A program made the translations under genes and the position numbers. DNA of 64,000 bases from Tsukamurella paurometabola DSM 20162 (lineage in GTDB: Bacteria; Actinomycetota; Actinomycetes; Mycobacteriales; Mycobacteriaceae): the NCBI RefSeq assembly GCF_000092225.1, contig NC_014158.1, forward strand, positions 1,860,001 through 1,924,000, given 5' to 3'. The notes below the pieces were generated by a model. It worked only from the letters and a program-made list of their open reading frames with translations, did not search any database and had not been told where the DNA came from. Positions within the stretch are counted from its first letter, which is position 1, and the number at the start of each line of letters is the position of its first letter. Shown here in pieces: positions 8,723 to 18,480 of the stretch.

Positions 8723-9619
8723 TCAGTGGCTGCGGCGCTCGCGCATCTTCCTCTCCACCCAGCGTGCGAGGCGGGTGAGGCCGTAGTTGATCACGATCAT
8801 GATGACAGCGACCACGATCAGCGCCACGAACAGTGACCGGTAGGTGATACCGGCCTGGATACCCTGCCGCACGATCTCGGTGTACCCGATGATGTAGCCC
8901 AGTGCCGAGTCCTTGAGGGCGACCACCATCTGCGAGATCAGTGCCGGCAGCATGGCCGTGATCGCCTGCGGCAGCAGAATCAGTCGCATCAATTGGCTCT
9001 TGCGCAGCCCCAGTGCGGATGCGGCCTCCGACTGTCCCTTCGGCAACGAGTTGATACCGGAGCGGATGATCTCGGCGATCACCGAGCCGTTGTACATCGT
9101 GAGACCGAACACCACCGCCGCGAATGCGAGCTGCGAGGACGGGAACAGCGATGCCGCCGCGAACGCGTAGTACGCGAACAGGATCAGGATCAGCACCGGG
9201 ATGGCGCGGAACAGTTCGACCACGGCCCCGCTGATCCACCGCACCCCACGGTGGTCGGAGAGGCGGCCCAGGCCCAGCACGGTACCGAGCACCATCGCCA
9301 GCACGATCGACACCACGGCAGCGAGCAGGGTGCCCCACAGACCGGGGATCAGGTATGTGGTCCAGAAGCGGGAGTCGACGATCATGTCCCACTTGGACCA
9401 CTCCAACTGGCCCTTGTTACCCATGACCCACAGCACCCACACCGCGAAGGCGAACATCGCGGCGACGAAGCCGATCGCCACCACGGTGTCGCGGCGCTGC
9501 TGCTTGGGGCCGCGCGCATCGAAGAGCACGCTGCCCTTCTGCTTCGGATTGATCTTCGGTGCCTTCGGCGGCAGGTCGTTCACCGGGTTCGGAAGGTCCA
9601 CCGGATTCGGCTGGGTCAT
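8723..9619 (-). CDS. gluD: Glutamate ABC transporter permease GluD
   Basis: Permease of 298 residues, the second membrane subunit of the Corynebacteriales glutamate importer. A cytosolic Pro/Lys-rich leader of about 50 residues precedes five or six membrane segments. The binding-protein-dependent transport signature ([22 protein letters not shown]) lies in the last third and contacts the ATPase. ATG 9619 overlaps the gluC stop codon in ATGA, so translation is coupled. It is the last gene of the operon gluA-gluB-gluC-gluD; the stem-loop at 8678-8710 ends the transcript. Confidence 0.93.
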   Translation of the reverse strand: MTQPNPVDLPNPVNDLPPKAPKINPKQKGSVLFDARGPKQQRRDTVVAIGFVAAMFAFAVWVLWVMGNKGQLEWSKWDMIVDSRFWTTYLIPGLWGTLLAAVVSIVLAMVLGTVLGLGRLSDHRGVRWISGAVVELFRAIPVLILILFAYYAFAAASLFPSSQLAFAAVVFGLTMYNGSVIAEIIRSGINSLPKGQSEAASALGLRKSQLMRLILLPQAITAMLPALISQMVVALKDSALGYIIGYTEIVRQGIQAGITYRSLFVALIVVAVIMIVINYGLTRLARWVERKMRERRSH

Positions 9620-10299
9620 CGCTTCACCGCCAATCGGTTGGCCAGGTACGTGAACAGCAGGCCGAGTGGCAGCGTAAGGATCACGAAGCCGACGGCGATG
9701 ATCGCGAAGATCGTGTAGATCGAGTCCGGATAGGTCTCGACCGACGACTTCATCAGTAGGGCTGCCTCGGAAACACCGATCACCGAGGCGATCGTGCTGT
9801 TCTTGGTCAGGGCGATGAGCACGCTGCCCATTGGAGCGACCACGGCGCGGATCGCCTGGGGGAGAACGATCGTGCCGAATACGGTGAAGAAGGGCAGGCC
9901 GAGAGCGCGGGCCGCCTCGGCCTGGCCGACCGGCACGGTGTTGATACCCGAACGCAGTGTCTCGCACACGAACGCGGCGGTGTAGAACGACAGGCCCAGG
10001 ATCGCCAGCCGGAAGTTGTTCTCCTTGATGAAGCTGTCGTTCTGCGGCGCCAGAGTGAGCCCCAGCATCATGAACAGTCCCATCCAGCAGAACAGGATGA
10101 TCAGCGTGAGCGGCGTGTTCCGGACGACGTTGACGTAGAAGTTCGCGAACGACCGCATGATCGGCACGGGACCGACCGCCATACCGGCGAGGATCATGCC
10201 CCACACCAGAGCGATGACACCCGAGAACACGGTGAGCTTGATGGTCATCCAGAACGCGGGCCAAAGCAGCGGCCCCATGTAGTCCCACATGGTGGTCAC
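9616..10299 (-). CDS. gluC: Glutamate ABC transporter permease GluC
   Basis: Permease of 227 residues, the first membrane subunit of the glutamate importer, with about five membrane segments. It carries the ATPase-contact loop [25 protein letters not shown] 10299 is chosen because it overlaps the gluB stop codon as GTGA, the same coupling seen at the next junction. GTG 10314, five codons upstream, is possible. Polar amino-acid permease family (HisM/GlnP type). Confidence 0.93.
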   Translation of the reverse strand: MTTMWDYMGPLLWPAFWMTIKLTVFSGVIALVWGMILAGMAVGPVPIMRSFANFYVNVVRNTPLTLIILFCWMGLFMMLGLTLAPQNDSFIKENNFRLAILGLSFYTAAFVCETLRSGINTVPVGQAEAARALGLPFFTVFGTIVLPQAIRAVVAPMGSVLIALTKNSTIASVIGVSEAALLMKSSVETYPDSIYTIFAIIAVGFVILTLPLGLLFTYLANRLAVKR

Positions 10300-11267
10300 G
10301 AGGCACCTCCGCACTTCGTCGACGGGGCGCTCACGAACGCGAGGTCGCCGACCGACGGCGTGAACTTGTCGAATCCGCCGGCACGGTCGATCAGGCGCTG
10401 CGTCTCCTCGTCACCGAGGTTCTTCCGCAGGGCCTTCTCCCAGCTGCCGTCGGCGATCATCGCACTGACCGCGGCATTGATCGCCTCCTGGGTCTTCTTC
10501 TGCCCCTTGGCCAGACCGATGCCGTAACGCTCGGTGGAGAACGGGCTGCCCGCCTTCTTCTGCGAGCCCTTGATGCACTGATCGGCGATGTAGGTCATAT
10601 CGACCACACGGAACTCGCCGCCGTACTGCTGGTTGAATCCGGCCAGGATCGACTCGTCGGTGGTGAGCGCGTCGATGCTCTTCTGGTGCAGCGCTTCCGT
10701 GCAGGTGGAGTACGAGTCGAACTCCTGCAGCTGCACGCCGGGCAGCTGTGCCTTCACGTTCTGTGCGGATGTCGAACCCGCCGCCGAACACAGCTTCTTA
10801 CCCTGGTTGAGATCGGTGAGCTGGGTGATGCTGGTGTCATCCTTGCGGACCAGCAGGCCCTGCCGTACCACGAGGTACGGCCCCGCGAAATCGACCTTCT
10901 TCGAGCGGTTCGCGTTGATCGAGTACGTCGCGGCGATCATGTCCACCTCGCCGTTGTTGATCAGCGTCTCGCGCTGCGCCGACGGGGTCTCGCGCCAGCG
11001 GGTCTTCGGCTCCTTCCAGCCGTTCGCCTGGGCGATCGACTTGACCACGTAGGAGCTGACGTCCACATCGAACCCGGACATCGACTTATCGGGGTTGCGC
11101 AGGCCGAGGCCGGGCTGGTCGTACTTCGTGCCGAGGATCACGGAACCGGACTCGATGGACTTGAGCAGGTCGCGGGGACCGGTGCTGCCGCACGCCACGA
11201 GGCCGCCCACCATGGCGATCGCCGCGATCACCACCGCGACCAGTCGGGTGCTCCTGTGTCTACTCAT
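10296..11267 (-). CDS. gluB: Glutamate-binding lipoprotein GluB
   Basis: Extracytoplasmic solute-binding protein of 323 residues. The signal peptide ends in the lipobox LVAC (Cys near residue 26), so the mature protein is lipid-anchored at the membrane. The remainder is a type-2 periplasmic binding fold of the polar amino-acid family, including the Arg-containing [15 protein letters not shown] segment typical of this fold. It shares one nucleotide with the gluA stop codon (TGATG). It delivers glutamate to GluC-GluD. Confidence 0.93.
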   Translation of the reverse strand: MSRHRSTRLVAVVIAAIAMVGGLVACGSTGPRDLLKSIESGSVILGTKYDQPGLGLRNPDKSMSGFDVDVSSYVVKSIAQANGWKEPKTRWRETPSAQRETLINNGEVDMIAATYSINANRSKKVDFAGPYLVVRQGLLVRKDDTSITQLTDLNQGKKLCSAAGSTSAQNVKAQLPGVQLQEFDSYSTCTEALHQKSIDALTTDESILAGFNQQYGGEFRVVDMTYIADQCIKGSQKKAGSPFSTERYGIGLAKGQKKTQEAINAAVSAMIADGSWEKALRKNLGDEETQRLIDRAGGFDKFTPSVGDLAFVSAPSTKCGGAS

Positions 11268-12037
11268 CAGTGGCTCAGAATCTTCGACAGGAAGTCCTTG
11301 GCGCGGCTGGACTTCGGCGTGTTGAAGAAGGACTCGGGATCGGTGTCCTCGACGATCGCACCGTCGGCCATGAACAGAATGCGGTCGGCGGCCTTGCGGG
11401 CGAAGCCCATCTCGTGCGTCACGACCACCATCGTCATGCCCTCCTTGGCGAGGGAGACCATCACGTCCAGGACCTCGTTGACCATCTCGGGGTCCAGTGC
11501 CGAGGTCGGCTCGTCGAACAACATCACCTTCGGCTCCATGGCCAGCGCGCGCGCGATCGCCACGCGCTGCTGCTGGCCGCCGGAGAGTTGCGCCGGCATC
11601 TTATCGGCCTGGCTCGCGATGCCCACTCGGTCCAACAGCTCCATACCGCGCTTGCGGGCGTCGGCGGCCGACTTCTTACGCACCTTCATCGGCGCGAGAG
11701 TCACGTTGTCGATGATCGACTTGTGCGAGAACAAGTTGAAGGACTGGAACACCATGCCGACATCGGCGCGCAGCGCGGCGAGGCCGCGGCCCTCCTCCGG
11801 CAGCACCGATCCGTCGATCCGGATGGTGCCGGAGTTGATCGGCTCGAGCCGGTTGATGGTGCGGCACAGAGTGGACTTGCCCGAGCCCGACGGGCCGAGC
11901 ACGACCACGACCTGCCCCTTGGGCACCGTCAAGTTGATGTCCTTGAGTACGTGAAGATCGCCGAAGTATTTGTCGGCTGACTGGATCTCGATCATCGGGG
12001 CCGCGCCGGTGGGCGCGGTCTCTGCGGGAGTGGTCAT
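11267..12037 (-). CDS. gluA: Glutamate ABC transporter ATPase GluA
   Basis: ABC ATPase of 256 residues that powers the glutamate importer. Walker [10 protein letters not shown] is at 48-56, signature LSGGQQQR at 150-157, and Walker B VMLFDE near 170-175, followed by the D-loop SALD and the switch His in VVVTHE. ATG 12037 begins 6 nt after a TAGGCT hexamer (12044-12049, minus strand) and has no Shine-Dalgarno sequence, so the operon mRNA is probably leaderless. Confidence 0.95.
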   Translation of the reverse strand: MTTPAETAPTGAAPMIEIQSADKYFGDLHVLKDINLTVPKGQVVVVLGPSGSGKSTLCRTINRLEPINSGTIRIDGSVLPEEGRGLAALRADVGMVFQSFNLFSHKSIIDNVTLAPMKVRKKSAADARKRGMELLDRVGIASQADKMPAQLSGGQQQRVAIARALAMEPKVMLFDEPTSALDPEMVNEVLDVMVSLAKEGMTMVVVTHEMGFARKAADRILFMADGAIVEDTDPESFFNTPKSSRAKDFLSKILSH

Positions 12038-12043
12038 GGGGAG

Positions 12044-12049
12044 AGCCTA
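12044..12049 (-). promoter_or_regulatory. -10 element of gluABCD
   Basis: TAGGCT on the minus strand, 6 nt upstream of the gluA ATG. With this spacing the transcript would start at or next to the start codon. No operator palindrome is evident in the upstream 140 nt. Confidence 0.55.
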
Positions 12050-12194
12050 GGAGTTTCGACGTTTCATCCGCGTAAAGTTGACCGGTTTTGGTGCGGCGGA
12101 ATCGCACTCGGTGCGATCGTGACGGCCCTGAGCCCTCGGCGGCGGCATGGAGCATCATCGCGCGCCGCGACGGGGCCGCGTCTAGAGTCGACGT

Positions 12195-12350
12195 ATGGCG
12201 AACGACGAGAATCTCTCCGACCTGAACGAGACCGCAGAGCAGGCGAAGGCGGAAGCGGCCCAGGCCGAGCTCGATGCGCGCGCCGCGGTGGGCGCGGATT
12301 TCGATTCCGAGTCCGAGACCGAACTGGAGCAGCTCGAGTCCGAGGAGTGA
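12195..12350 (+). CDS. Small acidic protein of unknown function
   Basis: A 51-residue protein, MANDENLSDL onward to ESEE, about one third Glu/Asp with an Ala-rich helical centre and no cysteine or membrane segment. ATG 12195 lies 6 nt after TAGAGT (12183-12188), a leaderless arrangement, and codon third positions are almost all G or C. It sits just upstream of miaB, which has its own -10 element. No known family is recognised. An intrinsically disordered or helical protein-binding role is possible but unsupported. Confidence 0.65.
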   Translation: MANDENLSDLNETAEQAKAEAAQAELDARAAVGADFDSESETELEQLESEE

Positions 12351-12410
12351 TCCGGAGGTAGTCCCGATCGGGAGCATCGGACGATTTGCACCTGCCGATA
12401 TCCTGGTCAG

Positions 12411-13922
12411 ATGATCGACCCCGCCCAGCAGAGCCGTACCTATGAGGTCCGTACCTACGGATGTCAGATGAACGTACACGACTCCGAGCGCCTCTCCGGC
12501 CTGCTCGAGGACGCCGGGTACGTGCGCGCGGACGGCGGCGAGCAGGCCGACCTCGTGGTGTTCAACACGTGCGCGGTCCGCGAGAACGCCGACAACAAGC
12601 TCTACGGCAACCTCAGTCACCTCGCTCCGATCAAGCGCGAGCGGCCGGGTATGCAGATCGCCGTCGGCGGGTGCCTGGCGCAGAAGGACCGCGGCACCGT
12701 CGTGAAGAAGGCCCCCTGGGTCGACGTGGTCTTCGGCACCCACAACATCGGGTCCTTGCCCACGCTGCTCGAACGCGCCCGGCACAACGAGAAGGCCGAG
12801 GTCGAGATCAAGGAGGCGCTCGACGCCTTCCCCTCGACGCTGCCCGCCCGCCGGGAGAGCGCCTACGCGGGATGGGTCTCCATCTCGGTGGGCTGCAACA
12901 ACACCTGCACCTTCTGCATCGTCCCGAGCTTGCGCGGTAAGGAGGTCGACCGTCGGCCCGGTGACATCCTCGCCGAGGTCCACGCCCTCGTCGACCAAGG
13001 CGTCTCCGAGGTCACCCTGCTCGGGCAGAACGTCAACGCCTACGGTGTCAATTTCGCCGACCCCGACCTTCCCCGCGACAAGGGGGCGTTCGCGGACCTG
13101 CTCCGCGCGTGCGGCCGGATCGAGGGACTCGAGCGCGTCCGGTTCACCAGCCCCCATCCCGCCGAGTTCACCGACGACGTGATCGACGCGATGGCCGAGA
13201 CCCCGAACATCTGCCCGCAGCTGCACATGCCGTTGCAGTCCGGATCCGACACAGTGCTCAAGGACATGCGGCGCAGCTACCGCAGTACCAAGTTCCTCGG
13301 CATTCTGGACCGGGTCCGCGAGCGCATCCCGCACGCGGCGATCACCACCGACATCATCGTCGGTTTCCCGGGGGAGACCGAGGAGGACTTCCAGGCCACC
13401 CTCGACGTGGTCGAGAAGGCCCGGTTCAGCTCCGCCTTCACCTTCCAGTACTCGATCCGGCCCGGTACTCCGGCAGCCGACCTCCCCGACCAGGTGCCGA
13501 AGCAGGTGGTGCAGGAACGCTACGACCGGCTCATCGCACTGCAGGAGCGGATCACGCTGGAGGAGAACCGGAAGCAGGTGGGCCGCCGCGTCGAACTGCT
13601 GGTAGCGCTGGGTGAGGGCCGCAAGGACGCCGCGACCAAGCGCATGTCCGGTCGCGCCCGTGACGGTCGCCTCGTGCACTTCGCGGGAAGTACGGACATC
13701 AGGCCCGGCGACGTGGTCGAGGTCGAGATCACCGGCGCGGCGCCGCACCACCTGGTCGCCGACGGTGGCGTGCTCAGTCACCGCCGCACGCGCGCGGGCG
13801 ACAACGTGGAGGCATCGATCACGCCGGTCACGGCCCCCGTCGGCGTGGGACTCGGACTCCCGCCGGTCGGTCGCCCGGCACCGGCCGTCGAGCCCGCAGC
13901 GACGGGATGTTCGACCTGCTGA
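12411..13922 (+). CDS. miaB: tRNA-2-methylthio-N6-dimethylallyladenosine synthase MiaB
   Basis: Radical-SAM methylthiotransferase of 503 residues that adds a methylthio group to isopentenyl-adenosine 37 of tRNAs made by MiaA (17550-18470). The UPF0004 domain cysteines are C18, C54 and C88, binding the auxiliary cluster. The radical-SAM triad is C162, C166 and C169 (CNNTCTFC). A TRAM RNA-binding domain spans about 385-450, followed by a low-complexity tail ending CSTC, longer than in enterobacterial MiaB. ATG 12411 lies 6 nt after TATCCT, so it is likely leaderless. Confidence 0.96.
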   Translation: MIDPAQQSRTYEVRTYGCQMNVHDSERLSGLLEDAGYVRADGGEQADLVVFNTCAVRENADNKLYGNLSHLAPIKRERPGMQIAVGGCLAQKDRGTVVKKAPWVDVVFGTHNIGSLPTLLERARHNEKAEVEIKEALDAFPSTLPARRESAYAGWVSISVGCNNTCTFCIVPSLRGKEVDRRPGDILAEVHALVDQGVSEVTLLGQNVNAYGVNFADPDLPRDKGAFADLLRACGRIEGLERVRFTSPHPAEFTDDVIDAMAETPNICPQLHMPLQSGSDTVLKDMRRSYRSTKFLGILDRVRERIPHAAITTDIIVGFPGETEEDFQATLDVVEKARFSSAFTFQYSIRPGTPAADLPDQVPKQVVQERYDRLIALQERITLEENRKQVGRRVELLVALGEGRKDAATKRMSGRARDGRLVHFAGSTDIRPGDVVEVEITGAAPHHLVADGGVLSHRRTRAGDNVEASITPVTAPVGVGLGLPPVGRPAPAVEPAATGCSTC

Positions 13923-13971
13923 CCCGTCCTACGACGACCTGTAGGAGACAACCGCGAGCCCGGAGTGGACA

Positions 13972-14613
13972 ATGGACCGCATGAACGCCGACAGCGAGAA
14001 CCCGCGCAGCGCCGAAGAGCTCGATGAGCTGCGCACGCAGGTCGAATCCGTGGAGCGCAAGCTCGCCGGCGAGTTCGAGGCCAGCCCGCGCATCGTCGTG
14101 GCGGCGGCCGCCGTGCTCGTGGTGATCGGTTCGCTCGCACTGCCGCACACCGGCTCGGTGACCGGACTGCAGATCCTGATGGGCGACGCCCACGCCGACA
14201 ACAGCTCGCTGGTGATCGTCTCCAAGGTATTCGTCTGGCTCGAGGTGCTGTTCGGGGTGCTCGCCTCGGGCGCCGCGCTGCTGACCCGCCGCTGGGTGCT
14301 CGCGGTGATCGCCGGCGCGGGTTGCGGCGTGGGATTCGTGTTCGGTCTGTTGTCGGTGTGGTCGCGGCAGACCCCCGGCCTGCACGGTGAGCCCCCGTCG
14401 GGTGCCGGCATCGGCCTGTTGCTCGGCTGGTTCGCGATGATCGTGCTCGCGATCGTGTGGATCAAGACCATCTGGGCCCGCACCGCGTTCCAGCGCGCCG
14501 CGGAGCAGGAGCGCCGCGATGCCGCCGAGAAGTGGGAGGGCTTCGCCCGCACCAACAACATCGGCGTGCACCGCCCGGTCCAGGCCGAGCGCCCCTCCAC
14601 CGATCAGCAGTAG
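13972..14613 (+). CDS. Conserved actinobacterial membrane protein downstream of miaB
   Basis: Protein of 213 residues. A predicted coiled-coil start (about residues 13-35, rich in Glu and Leu) is followed by four membrane segments (about 42-62, 80-105, 110-128, 145-168) and a charged cytosolic tail. From memory this matches the membrane protein that follows miaB in mycobacteria (Rv2732c position). ATG 13972 has GGAG 6 nt upstream; ATG 13981 is an alternative. It converges on the ATPase gene with one base between the stop codons. Function unknown. Confidence 0.75.
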   Translation: MDRMNADSENPRSAEELDELRTQVESVERKLAGEFEASPRIVVAAAAVLVVIGSLALPHTGSVTGLQILMGDAHADNSSLVIVSKVFVWLEVLFGVLASGAALLTRRWVLAVIAGAGCGVGFVFGLLSVWSRQTPGLHGEPPSGAGIGLLLGWFAMIVLAIVWIKTIWARTAFQRAAEQERRDAAEKWEGFARTNNIGVHRPVQAERPSTDQQ

Positions 14614-14614
14614 C

Positions 14615-15454
14615 TCAGTCCTCGCGGTAGATCCGTTCCCGCAGGCGAGCGATGAACGCCTCCTCCTCACCCGGGGCGACGGTGCGCGGCGCGTCCGGCT
14701 CCGGCGCGTCCGGCGCGGTCACCAGTTCGCCCAGGTAGGTCTCGGGCTGGTTCAGGAAGCGCCGCCAGTGTTGCACCACGGCCAGATCCGCCCACGCGGT
14801 GTCGGTGGGGCCGGTCGGCCGCATCTCGATGATCTGCGCGCCCGGTGTGGCGGACAGGATCGGGGAATGGGTGGCGCAGATGAGCTGCGAGCCGCTGTCC
14901 CGGAGTTCGCCGAGCTGCGCGACCAGGCGGAGGCAGGAGTGGAAGGACAGGGCTGACTCGGGCTCGTCGAGCACGTAGAAGCCGGGATCGGTCAGCATCG
15001 CGTCGATGATGGTGAAGAAGCCTTCGCCGTGACTCTGCGTATTCACGTCGTGCTCCCAGTACCCGTGCCAGCCGTTGAACCGCTCGTTCATCTCGAGCAC
15101 CGTCTCCGCGCGCAGGAAGAAGCCCTTCCGATTCAATCGCGGGCCACGCCGCATGGCCCGGCCGCGGTGCGTCAGATCGAGCCGCAGCACCTCACCGAGC
15201 GGAGTCTTCTCGGTGTCGACGTTCCCGCCGGGAACCGATGCGCGGCCACCGCGGGCGTCGAGTCCGAACTGTTCGGCGACGGCCTCCACCAGCGTTGACT
15301 TGCCCGATCCGTTCTCGCCGACGACGAACGTCAGCGGCGCGGTCAGGTCGATGGCGGCACCGTCGAACAGGGGACGCAAGGCGGGTACGTCGCGGACCCA
15401 CCGAGGCGCACCGCTGCCCGCTTCCGGTGCGACGGAGATCCGCCGTGCGAACAC
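14615..15454 (-). CDS. Small AAA/ABC-type ATPase
   Basis: ATPase of 279 residues resembling the standalone SMC/RecF-like ATPases. The Walker A motif GENGSGKST is near residues 46-54. A signature-like region follows, then Walker B FYVLDEPESALS and the CATHSPIL switch. There is no coiled-coil insertion and no nuclease domain. GTG 15454 starts 6 nt after the DUF349 gene stop codon, so the two are co-transcribed. The substrate is unknown; relatives are usually annotated as predicted ATPases with no proven role. It does not look like a transporter, since no permease is adjacent. Confidence 0.8.
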   Translation of the reverse strand: MFARRISVAPEAGSGAPRWVRDVPALRPLFDGAAIDLTAPLTFVVGENGSGKSTLVEAVAEQFGLDARGGRASVPGGNVDTEKTPLGEVLRLDLTHRGRAMRRGPRLNRKGFFLRAETVLEMNERFNGWHGYWEHDVNTQSHGEGFFTIIDAMLTDPGFYVLDEPESALSFHSCLRLVAQLGELRDSGSQLICATHSPILSATPGAQIIEMRPTGPTDTAWADLAVVQHWRRFLNQPETYLGELVTAPDAPEPDAPRTVAPGEEEAFIARLRERIYRED

Positions 15455-15460
15455 CGTAGC

Positions 15461-16807
15461 TCAGCGGTTCTCGACCGCGCTCTCGGCGGCGTCGGCCCAC
15501 TCGCGCCACTGCTGCGCCTGCTCCCGCAGCCGCGTGGCGTCCTTGGTCTTGCCGGCCTTCTCCGCCTTCTCGGCCTGGTCCTCGAACTGCGCGACCCGCT
15601 CGCGGAACTGCGCGGCGCGGGCCGTGGCCTCGGGGTCGGTGCGGCGCCACTGGGTATCGTCGGCCGACTTGACCTTCTTCTCCAGTGCCCGGATACCGGC
15701 CTCCAGGGAGCCCATCTGCTCGCGGGGGACCTTGCCGATGGCCTCCCACTTGTCCTGCAGCTCGCGCAGCGCGGCCTTCGACGCGGTCAGGTTCTGCGCC
15801 GGATCGATCCGCGGGCCGTACTCGTCGAGCAGGGCCTGCTTGGCCTTGCCGTTCTCGGCGAACTCCGCATCGCGCTCGTTCGCGGCGGCGTTGCGGGCGG
15901 AGAAGAACTCGTCCTGGATGCCCTTGAACCGGGCCCACAACGCGTCATCGGTGTCGCGGGGCGCCCGTCCGGCGGCCTTCCACTTGGTGAGCAGATCACG
16001 GAACTTCGCGGAGGTCTCGCCCCAGGTGGTGTCGTTCTTGAGCTTCTCCGCCTCGGCGATGAGCTCTTCCTTGCGCGCCTTCGCGCCGGCCCGCTCGCGG
16101 TCCAGCTCGGCGAAGTGGGCGCCGCGGCGCTTGTTGAAGGCGTCGCGGGCCTTGGAGTAGCGCTTCCACAGGGCGTCGTCGGTCTTGCGGTCGACGCCCT
16201 TGATCGTCTTCCACTCATCGAGCAGGGCCCGCATCCGGTCGCCCGCGGTCTTCCACTGCGTCGATTCGGACGCGATCTGTTCGGCTTCGGCGGCCAGCGC
16301 CTCCTTACGGGCGACGGCCTCGGCACGGTTCTTCTCCCGGTCCGCCGACGCGGTCACGATCGCGGTGTCGGCGCCGGTGAGCAGAGCGCCGACGCGGGAG
16401 GCGAGTGAATCGAGGTCGCCGACCACGGCGGCGGTCGGCAGTCCGTCGGCGATCTGCTGCGCGGCGCTGCGTACCTTCTTCGGGTCGCTGCCGCTCGCGA
16501 GCCGTTCCTCGAGTACCTCGACCTCGGTGGCGAGCTCGTCGTACTTGCGGCCGAAATGGGCGAGGCCCTCGGCGGACTCGCCGGCCTGCCACGAACCGAC
16601 GGCACGCTCGCCGGCCGAGGTCGTCACGTACACGGTGCCGTCGGGATCGACGCGGCCGAACTTGCTCGGATCCGAGGCGGGCCGCACGCGGGGCGCGGGC
16701 GCGGCGGGGGCGTGCGGGCGGGGCACCGCGGGGCGGGGGCCCGGATGCGGCTTGGGCCCGGGGTGGGGCTTCGGCGCGCTCTGTGCGATCGGGTCGTTCT
16801 CGGCCAC
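15461..16807 (-). CDS. DUF349-repeat protein
   Basis: Protein of 448 residues. The first 45 are Pro/His-rich with a repeated KPHPGP unit. A small beta-rich segment (about 50-75) is followed by tandem DUF349 helical repeats from roughly residue 150 onward, each carrying Trp in phrases such as WKTAGDRMRALLDEWKTI and WKAAGR. The end is Arg/Glu-rich coiled coil. It matches the Ala/Arg-rich protein found in this position in mycobacteria (Rv2731, recalled). GTG 16807 has AGAGGA upstream. It is the first gene of a two-gene operon with the ATPase. DUF349 proteins are uncharacterised, though Escherichia coli YhgF/YicC-like roles should not be assumed. Confidence 0.85.
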   Translation of the reverse strand: MAENDPIAQSAPKPHPGPKPHPGPRPAVPRPHAPAAPAPRVRPASDPSKFGRVDPDGTVYVTTSAGERAVGSWQAGESAEGLAHFGRKYDELATEVEVLEERLASGSDPKKVRSAAQQIADGLPTAAVVGDLDSLASRVGALLTGADTAIVTASADREKNRAEAVARKEALAAEAEQIASESTQWKTAGDRMRALLDEWKTIKGVDRKTDDALWKRYSKARDAFNKRRGAHFAELDRERAGAKARKEELIAEAEKLKNDTTWGETSAKFRDLLTKWKAAGRAPRDTDDALWARFKGIQDEFFSARNAAANERDAEFAENGKAKQALLDEYGPRIDPAQNLTASKAALRELQDKWEAIGKVPREQMGSLEAGIRALEKKVKSADDTQWRRTDPEATARAAQFRERVAQFEDQAEKAEKAGKTKDATRLREQAQQWREWADAAESAVENR

Positions 16808-16932
16808 GGTGGTTCCTCTTCATCTGCGCCGCGCGTCACGGCTGCCGGTCGTCGGGGCCCACGTCACCGGGGACCTGTGGTCCATTGAATCACTCTGCGG
16901 GCTCCCCGGCGTGATCGATTAGCGTTCTTCCT

Positions 16933-17553
16933 GTGCAGTCGACCCCGCCCCGCCCCGGGCCCGCGATCGTGATCCCGGGCGCACCGCTCCTCGTTCCCGA
17001 GCTGGTCGGCGTGCCCGGGGATCCCGAGGCGGACCGGCTCCGGACCGCCGTCGTCGCCGCCGGAACCTGGCTCGGCGACCGCGCCCGCACCTGGCGCGTC
17101 GTCGGTGGCGGCCCGATGACCAGGCCGGAAGGCTCCGGCAGCTTCGCCGGATTCGGTGCTGACGTGCTGGTCACGGCCGCGCCCGGCGGGCCGTCGCACG
17201 ACCGTGGTCCCGATCCACGATGGCCGTTGTCGCTGCTCATCGCGGCCTGGGTGCGTGGGATCAGTGCGTCGTCGGCGCGGATCGTTGGATCGGAGGACGA
17301 CGCCGAGGGCACCGTGTTCGTACTCGACGGGCCGAACACCCTCACCGAACGCGCGCCGGGCGGCTACCGCCCCGAGGACGCCGCGGTGTTCGCCGCGCAG
17401 TGCGACGCGGTGTGCGAGGGCACCGCCGCCGACGGCCTCGATGCGGACTGGGCCACGGCGGCCGCTGTGTTTCGGGCCGGGCCGGTGACCACGCTCTACC
17501 GCGATGCGCCCTTCGGCGTGGGCTACCTGGTGGCCACCGGCGGCGCGGTATGA
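16933..17553 (+). CDS. Conserved protein upstream of miaA (class III extradiol dioxygenase-like)
   Basis: Protein of 206 residues that matches the conserved Ala-rich gene preceding miaA in mycobacteria (Rv2728c position, recalled), sometimes related to the class III extradiol ring-cleavage dioxygenase fold. Visible features are an opening [17 protein letters not shown] strand, a central [22 protein letters not shown] segment, and a terminal [13 protein letters not shown] do not see a clear full set of metal ligands, so catalysis is uncertain. GTG 16933 lies 7 nt after TAGCGT (16920-16925). Its TGA overlaps the miaA ATG. Confidence 0.75.
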   Translation: MQSTPPRPGPAIVIPGAPLLVPELVGVPGDPEADRLRTAVVAAGTWLGDRARTWRVVGGGPMTRPEGSGSFAGFGADVLVTAAPGGPSHDRGPDPRWPLSLLIAAWVRGISASSARIVGSEDDAEGTVFVLDGPNTLTERAPGGYRPEDAAVFAAQCDAVCEGTAADGLDADWATAAAVFRAGPVTTLYRDAPFGVGYLVATGGAV

Positions 17554-18470
17554 CCGTGCGCCCCATCGCCGTCGTCGGCCCCACGGCCACCGGCAAGTCC
17601 GATCTGGCACTGGACCTGGCGGAGCGGCTGGGCGGCGAGATCATCAACATCGACGCGATGCAGATGTACCGCGGCATGGATATCGGCACCGCGAAACTGC
17701 CGGTCGCCGAGCGGCGCGGCATCGTCCACCACCAGCTCGACGTGTTGGAGGTGACCGAGACCGCCACCGTCGCCGCGTACCAGGACCGGGCCCGCGCCGA
17801 CGTCGAGGCACTGCTCGCCGCCGGGACGACGCCCGTGATCGTGGGCGGGTCGATGATGTACTACCAGGCGCTGCTCGACGAGTGGCGATTTCCCGCCACG
17901 GATCCTCAGGTGCGCAAGCGATTCGAGGACCGCCTCGAGGAGATCGGTTCGCTCGCCCTGCACCGCGAACTCACGGCGATCGACCCCGCCGCCGGGGCGA
18001 AGATCCTCACCACCGACGGCCGACGCATCGTGCGTGCGCTGGAGGTGGTGACCATCACCGGAGCGCCGTTCGCCGCATCGGCACCGGAGATCGGGCCCGC
18101 TCGCTGGGACACGGCGATCGTCGCGCTCGACCGGGACACCGCTCTGCTCGACGAGCGGATCGCCCTCCGTACCCGGCTGATGTTCGACGGTGGCCTCGCC
18201 GACGAGGTGCGCGCGTTGGAGGCCGTGGGGCTGCGCGACGGTGTCACCGCCGCCCGGGCGATCGGATACGCCCAGGTGCTGGCCGCGTTCGACGGTGAAT
18301 ACGACCTGGAGAAGGCACGTGAGCTCACGTTCATCGGCACTCGCCGCTATGTGCGTCGCCAGCGGTCCTGGTTCCGTCGCGACCCGCGGGTGCTGTGGCT
18401 CGACGCCGCCCGCGACGACCTGCGGGGCGCCGCCCTCGCCGCGCACGAGGCGCCTGTGCGCCAGCCGTAG
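17550..18470 (+). CDS. miaA: tRNA dimethylallyltransferase MiaA
   Basis: Enzyme of 306 residues that transfers the dimethylallyl group of DMAPP to adenosine 37 of tRNAs reading U-start codons; MiaB (12411-13922) completes the modification. The P-loop GPTATGKS is at residues 10-17, the substrate motif [15 protein letters not shown] follows, and the carboxy-terminal [11 protein letters not shown] is conserved. ATG 17550 overlaps the previous stop codon (ATGA). The terminal TAG forms the first half of the dapF -10 element TAGACT. Confidence 0.97.
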   Translation: MTVRPIAVVGPTATGKSDLALDLAERLGGEIINIDAMQMYRGMDIGTAKLPVAERRGIVHHQLDVLEVTETATVAAYQDRARADVEALLAAGTTPVIVGGSMMYYQALLDEWRFPATDPQVRKRFEDRLEEIGSLALHRELTAIDPAAGAKILTTDGRRIVRALEVVTITGAPFAASAPEIGPARWDTAIVALDRDTALLDERIALRTRLMFDGGLADEVRALEAVGLRDGVTAARAIGYAQVLAAFDGEYDLEKARELTFIGTRRYVRRQRSWFRRDPRVLWLDAARDDLRGAALAAHEAPVRQP

Positions 18471-18473
18471 ACT
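18468..18473 (+). promoter_or_regulatory. -10 element of dapF overlapping the miaA stop codon
   Basis: TAGACT at 18468-18473; its first three bases are the miaA TAG stop codon. Seven nucleotides separate it from the dapF ATG, so dapF can be made from its own leaderless mRNA as well as by read-through. Confidence 0.55.
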
Positions 18474-18480
18474 GGACCGC

